A stretch of 20,553 nucleotides of DNA, from contig JAAFIT010000003.1 of NCBI GenBank assembly GCA_013298745.1, positions 1 through 20,553 of the forward strand, in the 5' to 3' direction. Within the stretch, counting starts at the first letter, position 1. The number at the start of each line of letters is the position of its first letter. The translations under genes and the position numbers were made by a program. This DNA is from Sphingomonadales bacterium (GTDB lineage: Bacteria; Pseudomonadota; Alphaproteobacteria; Sphingomonadales; Sphingomonadaceae). The notes under the pieces were generated by a model. It searched no databases. It was not told where the DNA came from and saw only the letters and a program-made list of their open reading frames with translations. Positions 5,308 through 10,786 of this stretch are shown here, one piece after another.

Positions 5308-6009
5308 CTACGTGCCGTATTGCAGCACCCGCCGCACCTGCGCTGCCGACCACTGGTCCTTGCCGCTGGGCGTCTGCACGCCTTGGGCTTGCAGCCCTCT
5401 CGCAATCTCCCTGAGGCTGCTCGCGCCCTCCGCCTGAATCTGGCGCACCACAGGCAGCACGTCGGCTGTTCTCGCTGCCACCTGACGGCTGCGAGCGGCC
5501 CGCGCCACTGCCGCCATGGCCGGCGTCGCTGGGGTAGGGGAGGGGTTGCCTAACCGGACCCCGCGGGCCTTTGCGATCGCCAGCGCTGCCCGTGTGCGTT
5601 GGCTGATAAGCCCGGCCTCCAGTTCGGCAACGGCGGCGAGTTGCGTGACCATGAACTTGCCGATCGGCCCGGCCGGGACGCTGGGGAGGTCGCAGAACAC
5701 CACGCCAGCCTCGCCGCTGCCCTCGACCACGGACAACAGGAAACGAGCGTTACGCGCCAGCCTGTCGAGCTTGGCGATGACCAGCACCGCGCGCCTGGTG
5801 CGGCACGAGGCGAGCGCTGCCGCCAGCTGGGGCCGATCTGACCGCTTGCCGCTCTCGACCTCCTGGAACTCGGCGACCAGCTCGCCACCGGCCGCCGCGA
5901 TGTGCGTGGCGACGGCCTGGCGTTGCGCGTCCAGCCCAAGACCGGACCGTCCCTGGCTCTCGGTTGAGACCCGGAGATAGCTGACAAAGCGGGGCAGGGC
6001 AGGGGGCAT
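5308..6009 (-). CDS. Serine recombinase (resolvase/invertase family)
   Basis: A 233-residue serine recombinase. The catalytic N-terminal domain is intact: VSYLRVSTESQGRSGLGLDAQ places the nucleophilic Ser after YLRVS at residues 11-15, followed by VLVIAKLDRLARN (catalytic Arg cluster), VVFCDLP and the long helix LAAVAELEAGLISQRTRAALAIAKARG. A DNA-binding tail follows, ending with SLREIARGLQAQGVQTPSGKDQWSAAQVRRVL, a short version of the recombinase-type HTH. It may resolve plasmid multimers or may be a stray recombinase from a lost transposon; no transposase is present in the window. Its start ATG at 6007-6009 has no strong ribosome site. It converges with the toxin-antitoxin operon, 8 bp apart. 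Confidence 0.88.
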   Translation of the reverse strand: MPPALPRFVSYLRVSTESQGRSGLGLDAQRQAVATHIAAAGGELVAEFQEVESGKRSDRPQLAAALASCRTRRAVLVIAKLDRLARNARFLLSVVEGSGEAGVVFCDLPSVPAGPIGKFMVTQLAAVAELEAGLISQRTRAALAIAKARGVRLGNPSPTPATPAMAAVARAARSRQVAARTADVLPVVRQIQAEGASSLREIARGLQAQGVQTPSGKDQWSAAQVRRVLQYGT

Positions 6010-6087
6010 GGCCTAGCCTAGCCCGCTGTGTATCACTCTTGCAAACGGTCATTTGACGAAGCGATACATGCTAGATCTGAGGTAAAC
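6010..6087. other. Gap upstream of recombinase, possible res-type site
   Basis: The 78-bp gap upstream of the recombinase carries TGTATC at 6029-6034 inverted as GATACA at 6063-6068, and inside it the dyad GTCA-TT-TGAC at 6048-6057. Serine resolvases usually act at sites beside their own gene. The arms are short and the match to any known res subsite is not clear, so this is only a place to look. Confidence 0.25.
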
Positions 6088-6288
6088 CTACTTCTTCCCA
6101 CCGCTTCCCTGATTTGGCGGCGTTCCTGGGCCGCTTCCGCCCTGTCCGGTAGACGGTTGGTGACCTCCTTGAACGTTGCCCAACCCAGGGGATGGAGCCA
6201 CAGGCTGATGCCCGTGGTTTTCTTGAGGTTGGTGTCCATAATTTCCCGTCCGAGGATCGGAGGGGGGCGGGGTATCATTCTCTGGCAT
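6088..6288 (-). CDS. Small Pro/Gly/Gln-rich disordered protein in TIR-DUF6338 operon
   Basis: A 66-residue, low-complexity, hydrophilic protein (MPENDTPPPSDPRTGNYG start, GSGGKK end) with the tetrapeptide GHQP three times. It has no membrane segment, signal peptide or recognisable fold and is predicted disordered by composition. It is accepted as coding because its ATG lies one base after the DUF6338 stop codon and is preceded by AGGAG at good spacing, so it is the third gene of the operon. A different frame (ATG at 6239) could make another short protein, but without such start signals. Function unknown; association with the membrane partner is inferred from coupling only. Confidence 0.62.
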   Translation of the reverse strand: MPENDTPPPSDPRTGNYGHQPQENHGHQPVAPSPGLGNVQGGHQPSTGQGGSGPGTPPNQGSGGKK

Positions 6289-6289
6289 A

Positions 6290-6892
6290 TTAACTCTCCT
6301 GCTTTAGCGGCCAAAATTCGATCGATTGTATTTCGCCATGGGCAATCCAGACGCCGCTTCCCTTTGGGGTCCAAACCAAAGTTTCCGACACGTCGTAAAC
6401 CTGCTCAATAAAAATATCTCGCTCTTCGGAACGGGACGACATGAATGATCCCGGGCCAAGTAGCCCGGCCCATTTCGTTTCGTCTTTCAAAACGACCATA
6501 ACCCAACTTGGTTGGCAGCCGGCAAATCGCCAATCCCAAGCGCAATCAACAGGATGAACCGTACTAACCCCTACATGGGCAAGGAGCCGTCGCATCCACC
6601 CCTGTCGTATGTTTAGGCCTAACAACAATCCTAGCAGGGCAGGACCGACAAGTATCAGGACAAACCAACCCAAAGTGGACCAGCCCACATCGGTAGAAGC
6701 AATTAGATACCGAGAAATCGGGTAGACGAGGGCATGGTAAGCGACGGCAACCATTACGTAAGCGATCACGCCTTCCGTGATCGGCGGCATCTTGCCAGAC
6801 ATGAATTGCGCTCGAACAAAAAGCGCAATGATGCCCGGCGCTACAAAAAACAGGAAAACTTGCAGGTTCTCAATGCGCAGCAAGTCTCCCAT
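6290..6892 (-). CDS. DUF6338-family membrane protein
   Basis: A 200-residue protein with three N-terminal hydrophobic segments (about 10-30, 40-66 and 69-95) and a soluble C-terminal half from about residue 100. The start MGDLLRIENLQVFLFFVAPG and the end GVWIAHGEIQSIEFWPLKQ resemble the DUF6338 family of uncharacterised inner-membrane proteins. The soluble part contains SWVMVVLKDETKWAGLLGPGSFMSS and DIFIEQVYD, a beta-rich pattern. It follows the TIR gene by 3 bp and precedes the small protein by 1 bp, so the three are one operon. A TIR enzyme coupled to a membrane protein suggests a defence or signalling module, but no function is known for DUF6338. Confidence 0.75.
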   Translation of the reverse strand: MGDLLRIENLQVFLFFVAPGIIALFVRAQFMSGKMPPITEGVIAYVMVAVAYHALVYPISRYLIASTDVGWSTLGWFVLILVGPALLGLLLGLNIRQGWMRRLLAHVGVSTVHPVDCAWDWRFAGCQPSWVMVVLKDETKWAGLLGPGSFMSSRSEERDIFIEQVYDVSETLVWTPKGSGVWIAHGEIQSIEFWPLKQES

Positions 6893-6895
6893 CAG

Positions 6896-7603
6896 CTACA
6901 CGGTCACCAATTCTGCAAGCTTCGCTGCAATGTCGGCCATCGAATCCTCGGCAGTGCTCAGACCGCTTCGTGAGCCGAGCAAAGGGCTCACCTCGCGGAG
7001 TGCTTCGTAGGTCGTATCGTGCACGATAGGAATAAGTAAATCACGCGCGAGAAGCGCTGAAAGCTCCTTATCGGCAATGCCTTCGCCCTGAACGCGGCGC
7101 AGCAGAGAAGGTGTTACAAACACGATCCCGACCCGTGATTTTGCCAGGCCTTTGTCAATTTCCCGCAACAATGACGTACCGAGAGCGACGTCCTTCTCAC
7201 TAAACCAAACCGAGACCCCGCGCGCCTCAAGCAGATCATGCAGCTCCTTTGCGGGTCCTTTTCGATCGTCCCAAGCGTGGCAGAGAAAGACGTGACGCAA
7301 GTCGGGCACTGTCGCCCGACTTTCGACATTCGTCCTGACAGGGGTAAGAGCCCGCACCTGCTCGGGCGTATAAAGCACTGTTGAGCCTGGGCTTGACCAG
7401 CGGGGCTTTGCGCTGCCGGAGTTGCCGCTGCTGCTCCGGCCTGCTCCGCCGCCCAAGGAAGGCGGGGAATACGGTGGAGCCGAGTACGACCCGTAGCCAC
7501 CATACCCCCCATAGCCATAGCGACGCGAGCCTCGACAGGCTGGGCAGTTCGCTGCGGCACTTGCGGAACGATGGCCCTCTCGGGGTGCAGTACATCTAGC
7601 CAT
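6896..7603 (-). CDS. TIR-domain protein with N-terminal Cys/His motif and Gly-Tyr linker
   Basis: A 235-residue protein in three parts. Residues 1-25 hold C4, H11, C20 and C23 (CPAC), a possible small zinc knuckle. Residues about 29-60 are a Gly/Tyr/Ser-rich linker (GYGGYGGYGSY). Residues about 103-235 are a TIR domain: HVFLCHAWDD (first strand and AA loop), VSVWFSEKDVALG at about 130-142, LLREIDKGLAKSRVGIVFVTPSLL at about 145-168. The acidic residue in WFSEKD (E136) is the candidate catalytic Glu of an NADase. Bacterial TIR proteins of this kind act as NAD-degrading or signalling effectors, often in phage defence. It is the first gene of an operon with DUF6338 and a small protein. Enzymatic activity is inferred. 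Confidence 0.85.
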   Translation of the reverse strand: MARCTAPREGHRSASAAANCPACRGSRRYGYGGYGGYGSYSAPPYSPPSLGGGAGRSSSGNSGSAKPRWSSPGSTVLYTPEQVRALTPVRTNVESRATVPDLRHVFLCHAWDDRKGPAKELHDLLEARGVSVWFSEKDVALGTSLLREIDKGLAKSRVGIVFVTPSLLRRVQGEGIADKELSALLARDLLIPIVHDTTYEALREVSPLLGSRSGLSTAEDSMADIAAKLAELVTV

Positions 7604-7715
7604 GCGATGACCCTATCACGCATCCGCAATGAATGGAACATCTATAGAACATATCTGCTTAGGCAGGGGAGAAAGGTAGACCTTTTTGTCGCCACGTCCG
7701 GTGGCATAAACACTG

Positions 7716-8480
7716 CTACTCAAGCATCTGCTGATCCGTCAGCGTCAAAAGCGCCAGCACGTCGTTTCCAAAACCTTTGATGCACTCCTCCGTCAGCTCA
7801 AAACGGTCTGCATTCCAGCGATCAAACCAAGCGTCTGCCCCGATGATGGTCGGCCGCGCTCGATCAATCTTTCCATACAGTACGTCCATCGCCCCAGATT
7901 CCGGGTCCAGATCGTCGCGCGGAAACCAATGATCAGGGATGCCGGCGTTTCGCCGAAACCACCGCCGGCCATTCGGGCCATGACATATGATAAGACAAGG
8001 CCAGGGGCTGAGGTCGATGAACCGGAGTACCGTCGCCAACCGGCTTGTCGAAAATGCTCCTGCCAGAGCGTCTATGGCCTCAAACGAGGGACGACGGTGG
8101 GCAGCGGCAAGTGGCCGAAACAGATAGGCCGGCATAAGGAGGTCCGCGGCGTAGTTGTCGGCTTGACGCTCGATGGTGTTGCCGCTCTGACCCGGACTGC
8201 CAATCTCGCTGGCACGGCAGATCGACGATTTACCTCTATGATGTTGCCAATGTCCTAGTTCGTGCGCGATCGAGAAGCGACGCCGCCGGGGATCGCCATC
8301 ACCTCTGACGGTGATGATCGCCCGATCGCGGAATCCAATGATTCTGGCTTCGCAGCTTTCCAAGGTCCCGTTTCGCACCTTGACGCCCATTTCCCAAGCA
8401 ATCGCCTCGAGGTCGATTTCATCAGGGCTGGTTATATCGAAGGACTGCAAGAGCCTTTCGGCTTGGCTAAGCGCTCTCAA
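7716..8480 (-). CDS. ImmA/IrrE-family metallopeptidase
   Basis: A 254-residue protein with the zinc-protease core of the ImmA/IrrE family: FSIAHELGHWQHH, giving ligands H73 and H77 and catalytic E74, and ERQADNYAADLLMP, with E104 as the probable third ligand. The C-terminal half (about 150-254) is a less conserved sensor-like region. Relatives cleave repressors or anti-sigma-type regulators to switch on a gene set, as ImmA does in ICEBs1 and IrrE in Deinococcus. The start is TTG at 8480, overlapping the preceding stop (TTGA); the first in-frame ATG would remove part of the fold. It is last in an operon with a sigma-like factor and an unknown protein, whose product is an obvious candidate substrate. 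Confidence 0.85.
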   Translation of the reverse strand: MRALSQAERLLQSFDITSPDEIDLEAIAWEMGVKVRNGTLESCEARIIGFRDRAIITVRGDGDPRRRRFSIAHELGHWQHHRGKSSICRASEIGSPGQSGNTIERQADNYAADLLMPAYLFRPLAAAHRRPSFEAIDALAGAFSTSRLATVLRFIDLSPWPCLIICHGPNGRRWFRRNAGIPDHWFPRDDLDPESGAMDVLYGKIDRARPTIIGADAWFDRWNADRFELTEECIKGFGNDVLALLTLTDQQMLE

Positions 8481-8917
8481 ATCGGGTTACCATCTTCGTC
8501 TATGGCACCGAGCTCTCTCAAGTTCGCCAGAATGTCGTCCATCTCGTTTTCCGTGATACCTTCGCCATTTCGAGCAGCCATCGTCAGACGGCTTTTCAGC
8601 TTGGTATCGTCATTGGCAAACCGGGCAAGAACAGCCGCTCGATCCTTGAGGGGAAGCCGGTGAACCTGTCCCCACGTCGATCCCGCGGTGCGATCGATCT
8701 CCGCCCGTGCAGCTTGCAGCCGCGCTTTCGCCGCTTGGCCGATCGCCGAAGAGATTATAGCGCGCACTCGGCCTGCCTCATCTTCGGCGTTCAGCCCGTC
8801 GGCCTCGACCTCTGCCAACAACTCGGCGTCCGACATACTCAGGATGTCGGCTACCAATTCGTCCGCCAATCGATTGATTGGGGGAGAAGGGCGATCTGAC
8901 CCGCTCACGATGTCCAT
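8477..8917 (-). CDS. Unknown helical protein between sigma-like factor and metallopeptidase
   Basis: A 146-residue acidic, mostly helical protein without recognised domain. Its N-terminal part (INRLADELVADILSMSDAELLAEVEADG) and middle (IISSAIGQAAKARLQAARAEID) look like amphipathic helices. The part GQVHRLPLKDRAAVLARFANDDTKLKSRLTMAARNGEGITENEMDDILANLRELGAIDEDG resembles small regulatory proteins seen next to ImmA-type proteases. It overlaps the sigma gene by 13 bp and the protease gene by 4 bp, so all three are translationally linked. Role as an anti-sigma factor and protease substrate is an inference from gene order only. Confidence 0.65.
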   Translation of the reverse strand: MDIVSGSDRPSPPINRLADELVADILSMSDAELLAEVEADGLNAEDEAGRVRAIISSAIGQAAKARLQAARAEIDRTAGSTWGQVHRLPLKDRAAVLARFANDDTKLKSRLTMAARNGEGITENEMDDILANLRELGAIDEDGNPI

Positions 8918-9465
8918 CCATTGGGAAACGCCGCATCGATCGTGCGGCGGACACGGCGTCGGATAGTGGCATATGCCTTCACATCGACGCCGATTGTAGT
9001 CATGATCTCATCCTTCGACAGGTCATCTAGGTACGCCCACAGGAACAGAGTCGCTTCGTCGTCATCGGAAAACAAAGCTTCCAGCGCATTTCGCCGAGCC
9101 GATACATCCTCCCGCACAAGCGCCAGTTCCTCGACGTTCGGTTTCGATTCCACAGGCTCATGCAACAGCCGTCCCTCGGCATCGGTTGCATCCGCTGATA
9201 CCAGTTCCGCCTCTACCTTCTGTTGCCTGGCGGAAGCACGGCTGCGCATGACGCCGATCAGAAACGGCAGCATTGCCATCTCACGCGGGCAATTCCGCAC
9301 ACCCGCGATCGTCTGACACACCGCTTCGTTGAGTAAATCGTCAACATCACACCCGGCAGCGAACGCGTACTGGCGCCCTGCCTTCCTCAGTCTCAGAAGG
9401 TCAGCCGAGGTCAGGCGCTCGATCGCCTGCCGTGCTTCCGCAAGATCGAGTGTCGGTTCGCTCAC
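8905..9465 (-). CDS. Sigma-70-like (ECF-type) factor
   Basis: A 186-residue protein with the layout of a small sigma factor. Region 2 is at about 20-85 (LLRLRKAGRQYAFAAGCDVDDLLNEAVCQTIAGVRNCP, then FLIGVMRSRASARQQ), a variable acidic linker is at about 86-125, and a region 4-like HTH is at about 130-180 (ALFSDDDEATLFLWAYLDDLSKDEIMTTIGVDVKAYATIRRRVRRTID). The DLLNEA core is the usual sigma region 2.2 signature. The start is GTG at 9463-9465 with GGAG five bases upstream. It heads the operon with the unknown protein and the ImmA-type protease. A nested palindrome upstream is the likely control region. It may drive its own operon and the divergent DUF2188 operon; this is inferred. Confidence 0.75.
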   Translation of the reverse strand: MSEPTLDLAEARQAIERLTSADLLRLRKAGRQYAFAAGCDVDDLLNEAVCQTIAGVRNCPREMAMLPFLIGVMRSRASARQQKVEAELVSADATDAEGRLLHEPVESKPNVEELALVREDVSARRNALEALFSDDDEATLFLWAYLDDLSKDEIMTTIGVDVKAYATIRRRVRRTIDAAFPNGWTS

Positions 9466-9487
9466 TTAGCTCCGCCAGCTTTCTAGG

Positions 9488-9575
9488 GGGGTAGGCTGAA
9501 TTTCAGATCGGCTCGGACATGCCGCAAAAATTTTGTTTCGAATGTCCGAGCGCCCCTGCAGTTTCAGCCTACCCC
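9488..9575. promoter_or_regulatory. Nested 88-bp palindromic control region
   Basis: Two perfect inverted repeats are nested around a common centre near 9531: GGGGTAGGCTGAA (9488-9500) with TTCAGCCTACCCC (9563-9575), and GCTCGGACAT (9511-9520) with ATGTCCGAGC (9542-9551). The centre is AT-rich (AAAATTTT at 9527-9534). Thus each strand carries the same two blocks in the same order, GGCTGAA then CGGACAT after 13 or 14 bp, a spacing close to -35/-10 pairs of ECF sigma factors. It lies between the minus-strand sigma operon and the plus-strand DUF2188 operon. A bidirectional promoter, a dimer-binding operator, or a long RNA hairpin are all possible. Confidence 0.65.
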
Positions 9576-9654
9576 ATTGATAGTCAATGAAGACCATCGG
9601 GAGCGGGGTCGCAAGCCGTCTTACCCACCGAACGCGAGAAAGGAGGTATGATTT

Positions 9655-9879
9655 ATGTCCAAGAAGAACCAGCATGTTGTTCCGCACGCCGATGGCTGGG
9701 CTGTCCGTGGTGCCGGCAACAGCCGCGCGACTTCGGTCCATGACACCCAGCGCGACGCGATCGATGCTGCGCGTGGCATCGCGCAAAGCCAGCACAGCGA
9801 GCTTCTGATCCACGGCCGCAACGGCCAGATCAGGGATCGCGACAGCTACGGCGGGGACCCGTTCCCACCGCGGGGCTGA
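9655..9879 (+). CDS. DUF2188 domain protein
   Basis: A 74-residue protein of the DUF2188 family, seen in the pattern NQHVVPHADGWAVRGAGNSRATSVHDTQRDAIDAARGIAQSQHSELLIHGRNGQIRDRDSYGGDP: a short beta hairpin around GWAV, a helix with the A-I-D-A-A-R core, and a beta hairpin around ELLIHGRNGQI. The function of the family is not known; members are common on plasmids and near stress genes. A very strong AAAGGAGG ribosome site stands 8 bases before the ATG, suggesting high expression. It diverges from the sigma operon across the nested palindrome and is followed by DUF3892 after a stable hairpin. Confidence 0.85.
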   Translation: MSKKNQHVVPHADGWAVRGAGNSRATSVHDTQRDAIDAARGIAQSQHSELLIHGRNGQIRDRDSYGGDPFPPRG

Positions 9880-9882
9880 CCG

Positions 9883-9912
9883 GACGGGCCGTGCCTCGTG
9901 GCATGGCCCGTC
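9883..9912 (+). other. Strong intercistronic hairpin
   Basis: Bases 9883-9895 pair with 9900-9912 to give a 13-bp, very GC-rich stem (GACGGGCC at the base, one G-U pair) closed by a TCGT loop. It begins 3 bases after the DUF2188 stop codon and ends 34 bases before the DUF3892 start. No T-run follows, so it is not a standard intrinsic terminator; it may protect the upstream message, set the ratio of the two proteins or be a processing site. Confidence 0.65.
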
Positions 9913-9946
9913 GCACCGACGCATCAACCTGAAAGAAAGGACAATC

Positions 9947-10210
9947 ATGGCCAAACGCTATGTGAACAAATCGGGCAAGGACAAGGATGGCGACATCACC
10001 AAGCTGTGCAATGCCGGACAGAGCTGGTCCCCCCGCCTCAAGGCGGACGCGATCCGTGATATCGAGAGCGGCGACCACCAGTATTATGTCTCGTGGTCCG
10101 ATGGCCAGGAAACACCAATCACGGTCGTCAACGGCACGACGGGCAAGTATCTTCGTACCCGCCGAGACGGCTCGACCAGGAACAACCTCGACGATCTGCC
10201 CGATTGCTGA
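9947..10210 (+). CDS. DUF3892 domain protein
   Basis: An 87-residue protein of the DUF3892 family: KRYVNKSGKDKDGDITKLCN at the start, WSPRLKADAIRDIESGDHQYYVSW in the middle, and ITVVNGTTGKYLRTRRDG toward the end. The family is small, beta-rich and uncharacterised. An AAAGGA ribosome site precedes the ATG. It forms a two-gene unit with DUF2188, and both may be under control of the palindrome and sigma factor upstream. No membrane segment or signal peptide is visible. Confidence 0.85.
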   Translation: MAKRYVNKSGKDKDGDITKLCNAGQSWSPRLKADAIRDIESGDHQYYVSWSDGQETPITVVNGTTGKYLRTRRDGSTRNNLDDLPDC

Positions 10211-10212
10211 TG

Positions 10213-10266
10213 GCGGGGGCGTCAGGACGCTAAGGTCCCTTAACCTTTCATCCTCCCCCGCTTTCG
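10213..10266 (+). terminator. Possible terminator after DUF3892
   Basis: GCGGGGG at 10213-10219 can pair with CCCCCGC at 10255-10261, which is followed by TTTCGTTCT. Smaller stems (CGTC/GACG and AAGG/CCTT) lie inside the loop. The long loop and the broken T-run make this a weak terminator candidate for the DUF2188-DUF3892 unit. Confidence 0.35.
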
Positions 10267-10705
10267 TTCTGACGGTGCGTCGCACCGCTCGTCCACTTTG
10301 TTTGCTCCCTCCGCGGCTTCAGCGCATTGCGCTTGGCGAGGCCTTCGTTGAGCGGCTTGGGGAGCCGTGGCGGCCGCATGGCTTCGTTTACCCGAGCGCC
10401 CGCGAGCGACGGGAACCAGTGCGCGTTCAGACACAATCGGCATTCGGTCCATGCCGCCGCTGCCATGCATCGGCGTGAGATTGATAAGCAGTGCCGGCGG
10501 CCCGTGCTGGCGTGTCAGGATGTGGGCCACTACTTCACAACAGACCGGACCACAGGCAAGCTTTTTTCCCGCGCGCCGCTTCGGCGCGATTGCTGGTGAT
10601 TATCGGGCGGGTGTCGTCTCCATCTAGGACCGGCCTTTGCAGCGGAAGTACGGCAGCCGAGCAAAGGCGTCCGCGCGGGCAAGGCATGACAGCACCGGAT
10701 CTGGC
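10267..10705. other. Noncoding stretch before exporter genes
   Basis: No gene with a convincing start is seen here. Minus-strand ORFs exist (the longest about 96 codons, 10240-10530, with a 72-codon ORF in another frame) but lack ribosome sites and recognisable domains. A hairpin CGCGCC-GCTTC-GGCGCG at 10572-10588 is present without a T-run after it. The stretch probably separates two acquired blocks. Confidence 0.4.
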
Positions 10706-10734
10706 TTAGTTTCATTGTTTTTATAAATCATAAT
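10706..10734 (+). promoter_or_regulatory. Candidate promoter of exporter operon
   Basis: An AT-rich island precedes the HlyD gene. TTAGTT at 10706-10711 and CATAAT at 10729-10734 are 17 bp apart; the -10 is one base off consensus, the -35 poor. Transcription would start about 45 bases before the GTG start at 10787. A short CACAC/GTGTG hairpin lies in that leader. Confidence 0.3.
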
Positions 10735-10786
10735 TGCACACACAGCTTCAGTGTGAGAGACCGGCTTTGGGTCAAGATCAGCCGGA

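Noticed and set aside
5308..6009. Serine recombinase considered as evidence of a transposon
   Set aside because: No transposase gene and no matching terminal inverted repeats were noticed around it, so no mobile element is called.
6033..6374. 113-codon minus-strand ORF, including a protein-like stretch from ATG at 6239
   Set aside because: It overlaps both the end of the DUF6338 gene and the small protein gene in another frame. The alternative frame at 6088-6288 has a better ribosome site and tight coupling. Kept only as the competitor for that region.
7672..7705. Small inverted repeats (AAAGGT/ACCTTT and GCCAC/GTGGC) after the ImmA-type gene considered as a terminator
   Set aside because: The arms are 5-6 bp and the only T-run is on the wrong strand for the minus-strand operon.
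10240..10530. 96-codon minus-strand ORF, plus a 72-codon ORF in another frame
   Set aside because: No ribosome site, no recognisable domain, and overlap with a likely terminator. Two frames are open at once, typical of GC-rich noncoding DNA.
10572..10588. CGCGCC/GGCGCG hairpin considered as an intrinsic terminator
   Set aside because: No T-run follows it on either strand; the nearby T-run is before it on the plus strand and reads as A on the minus strand.
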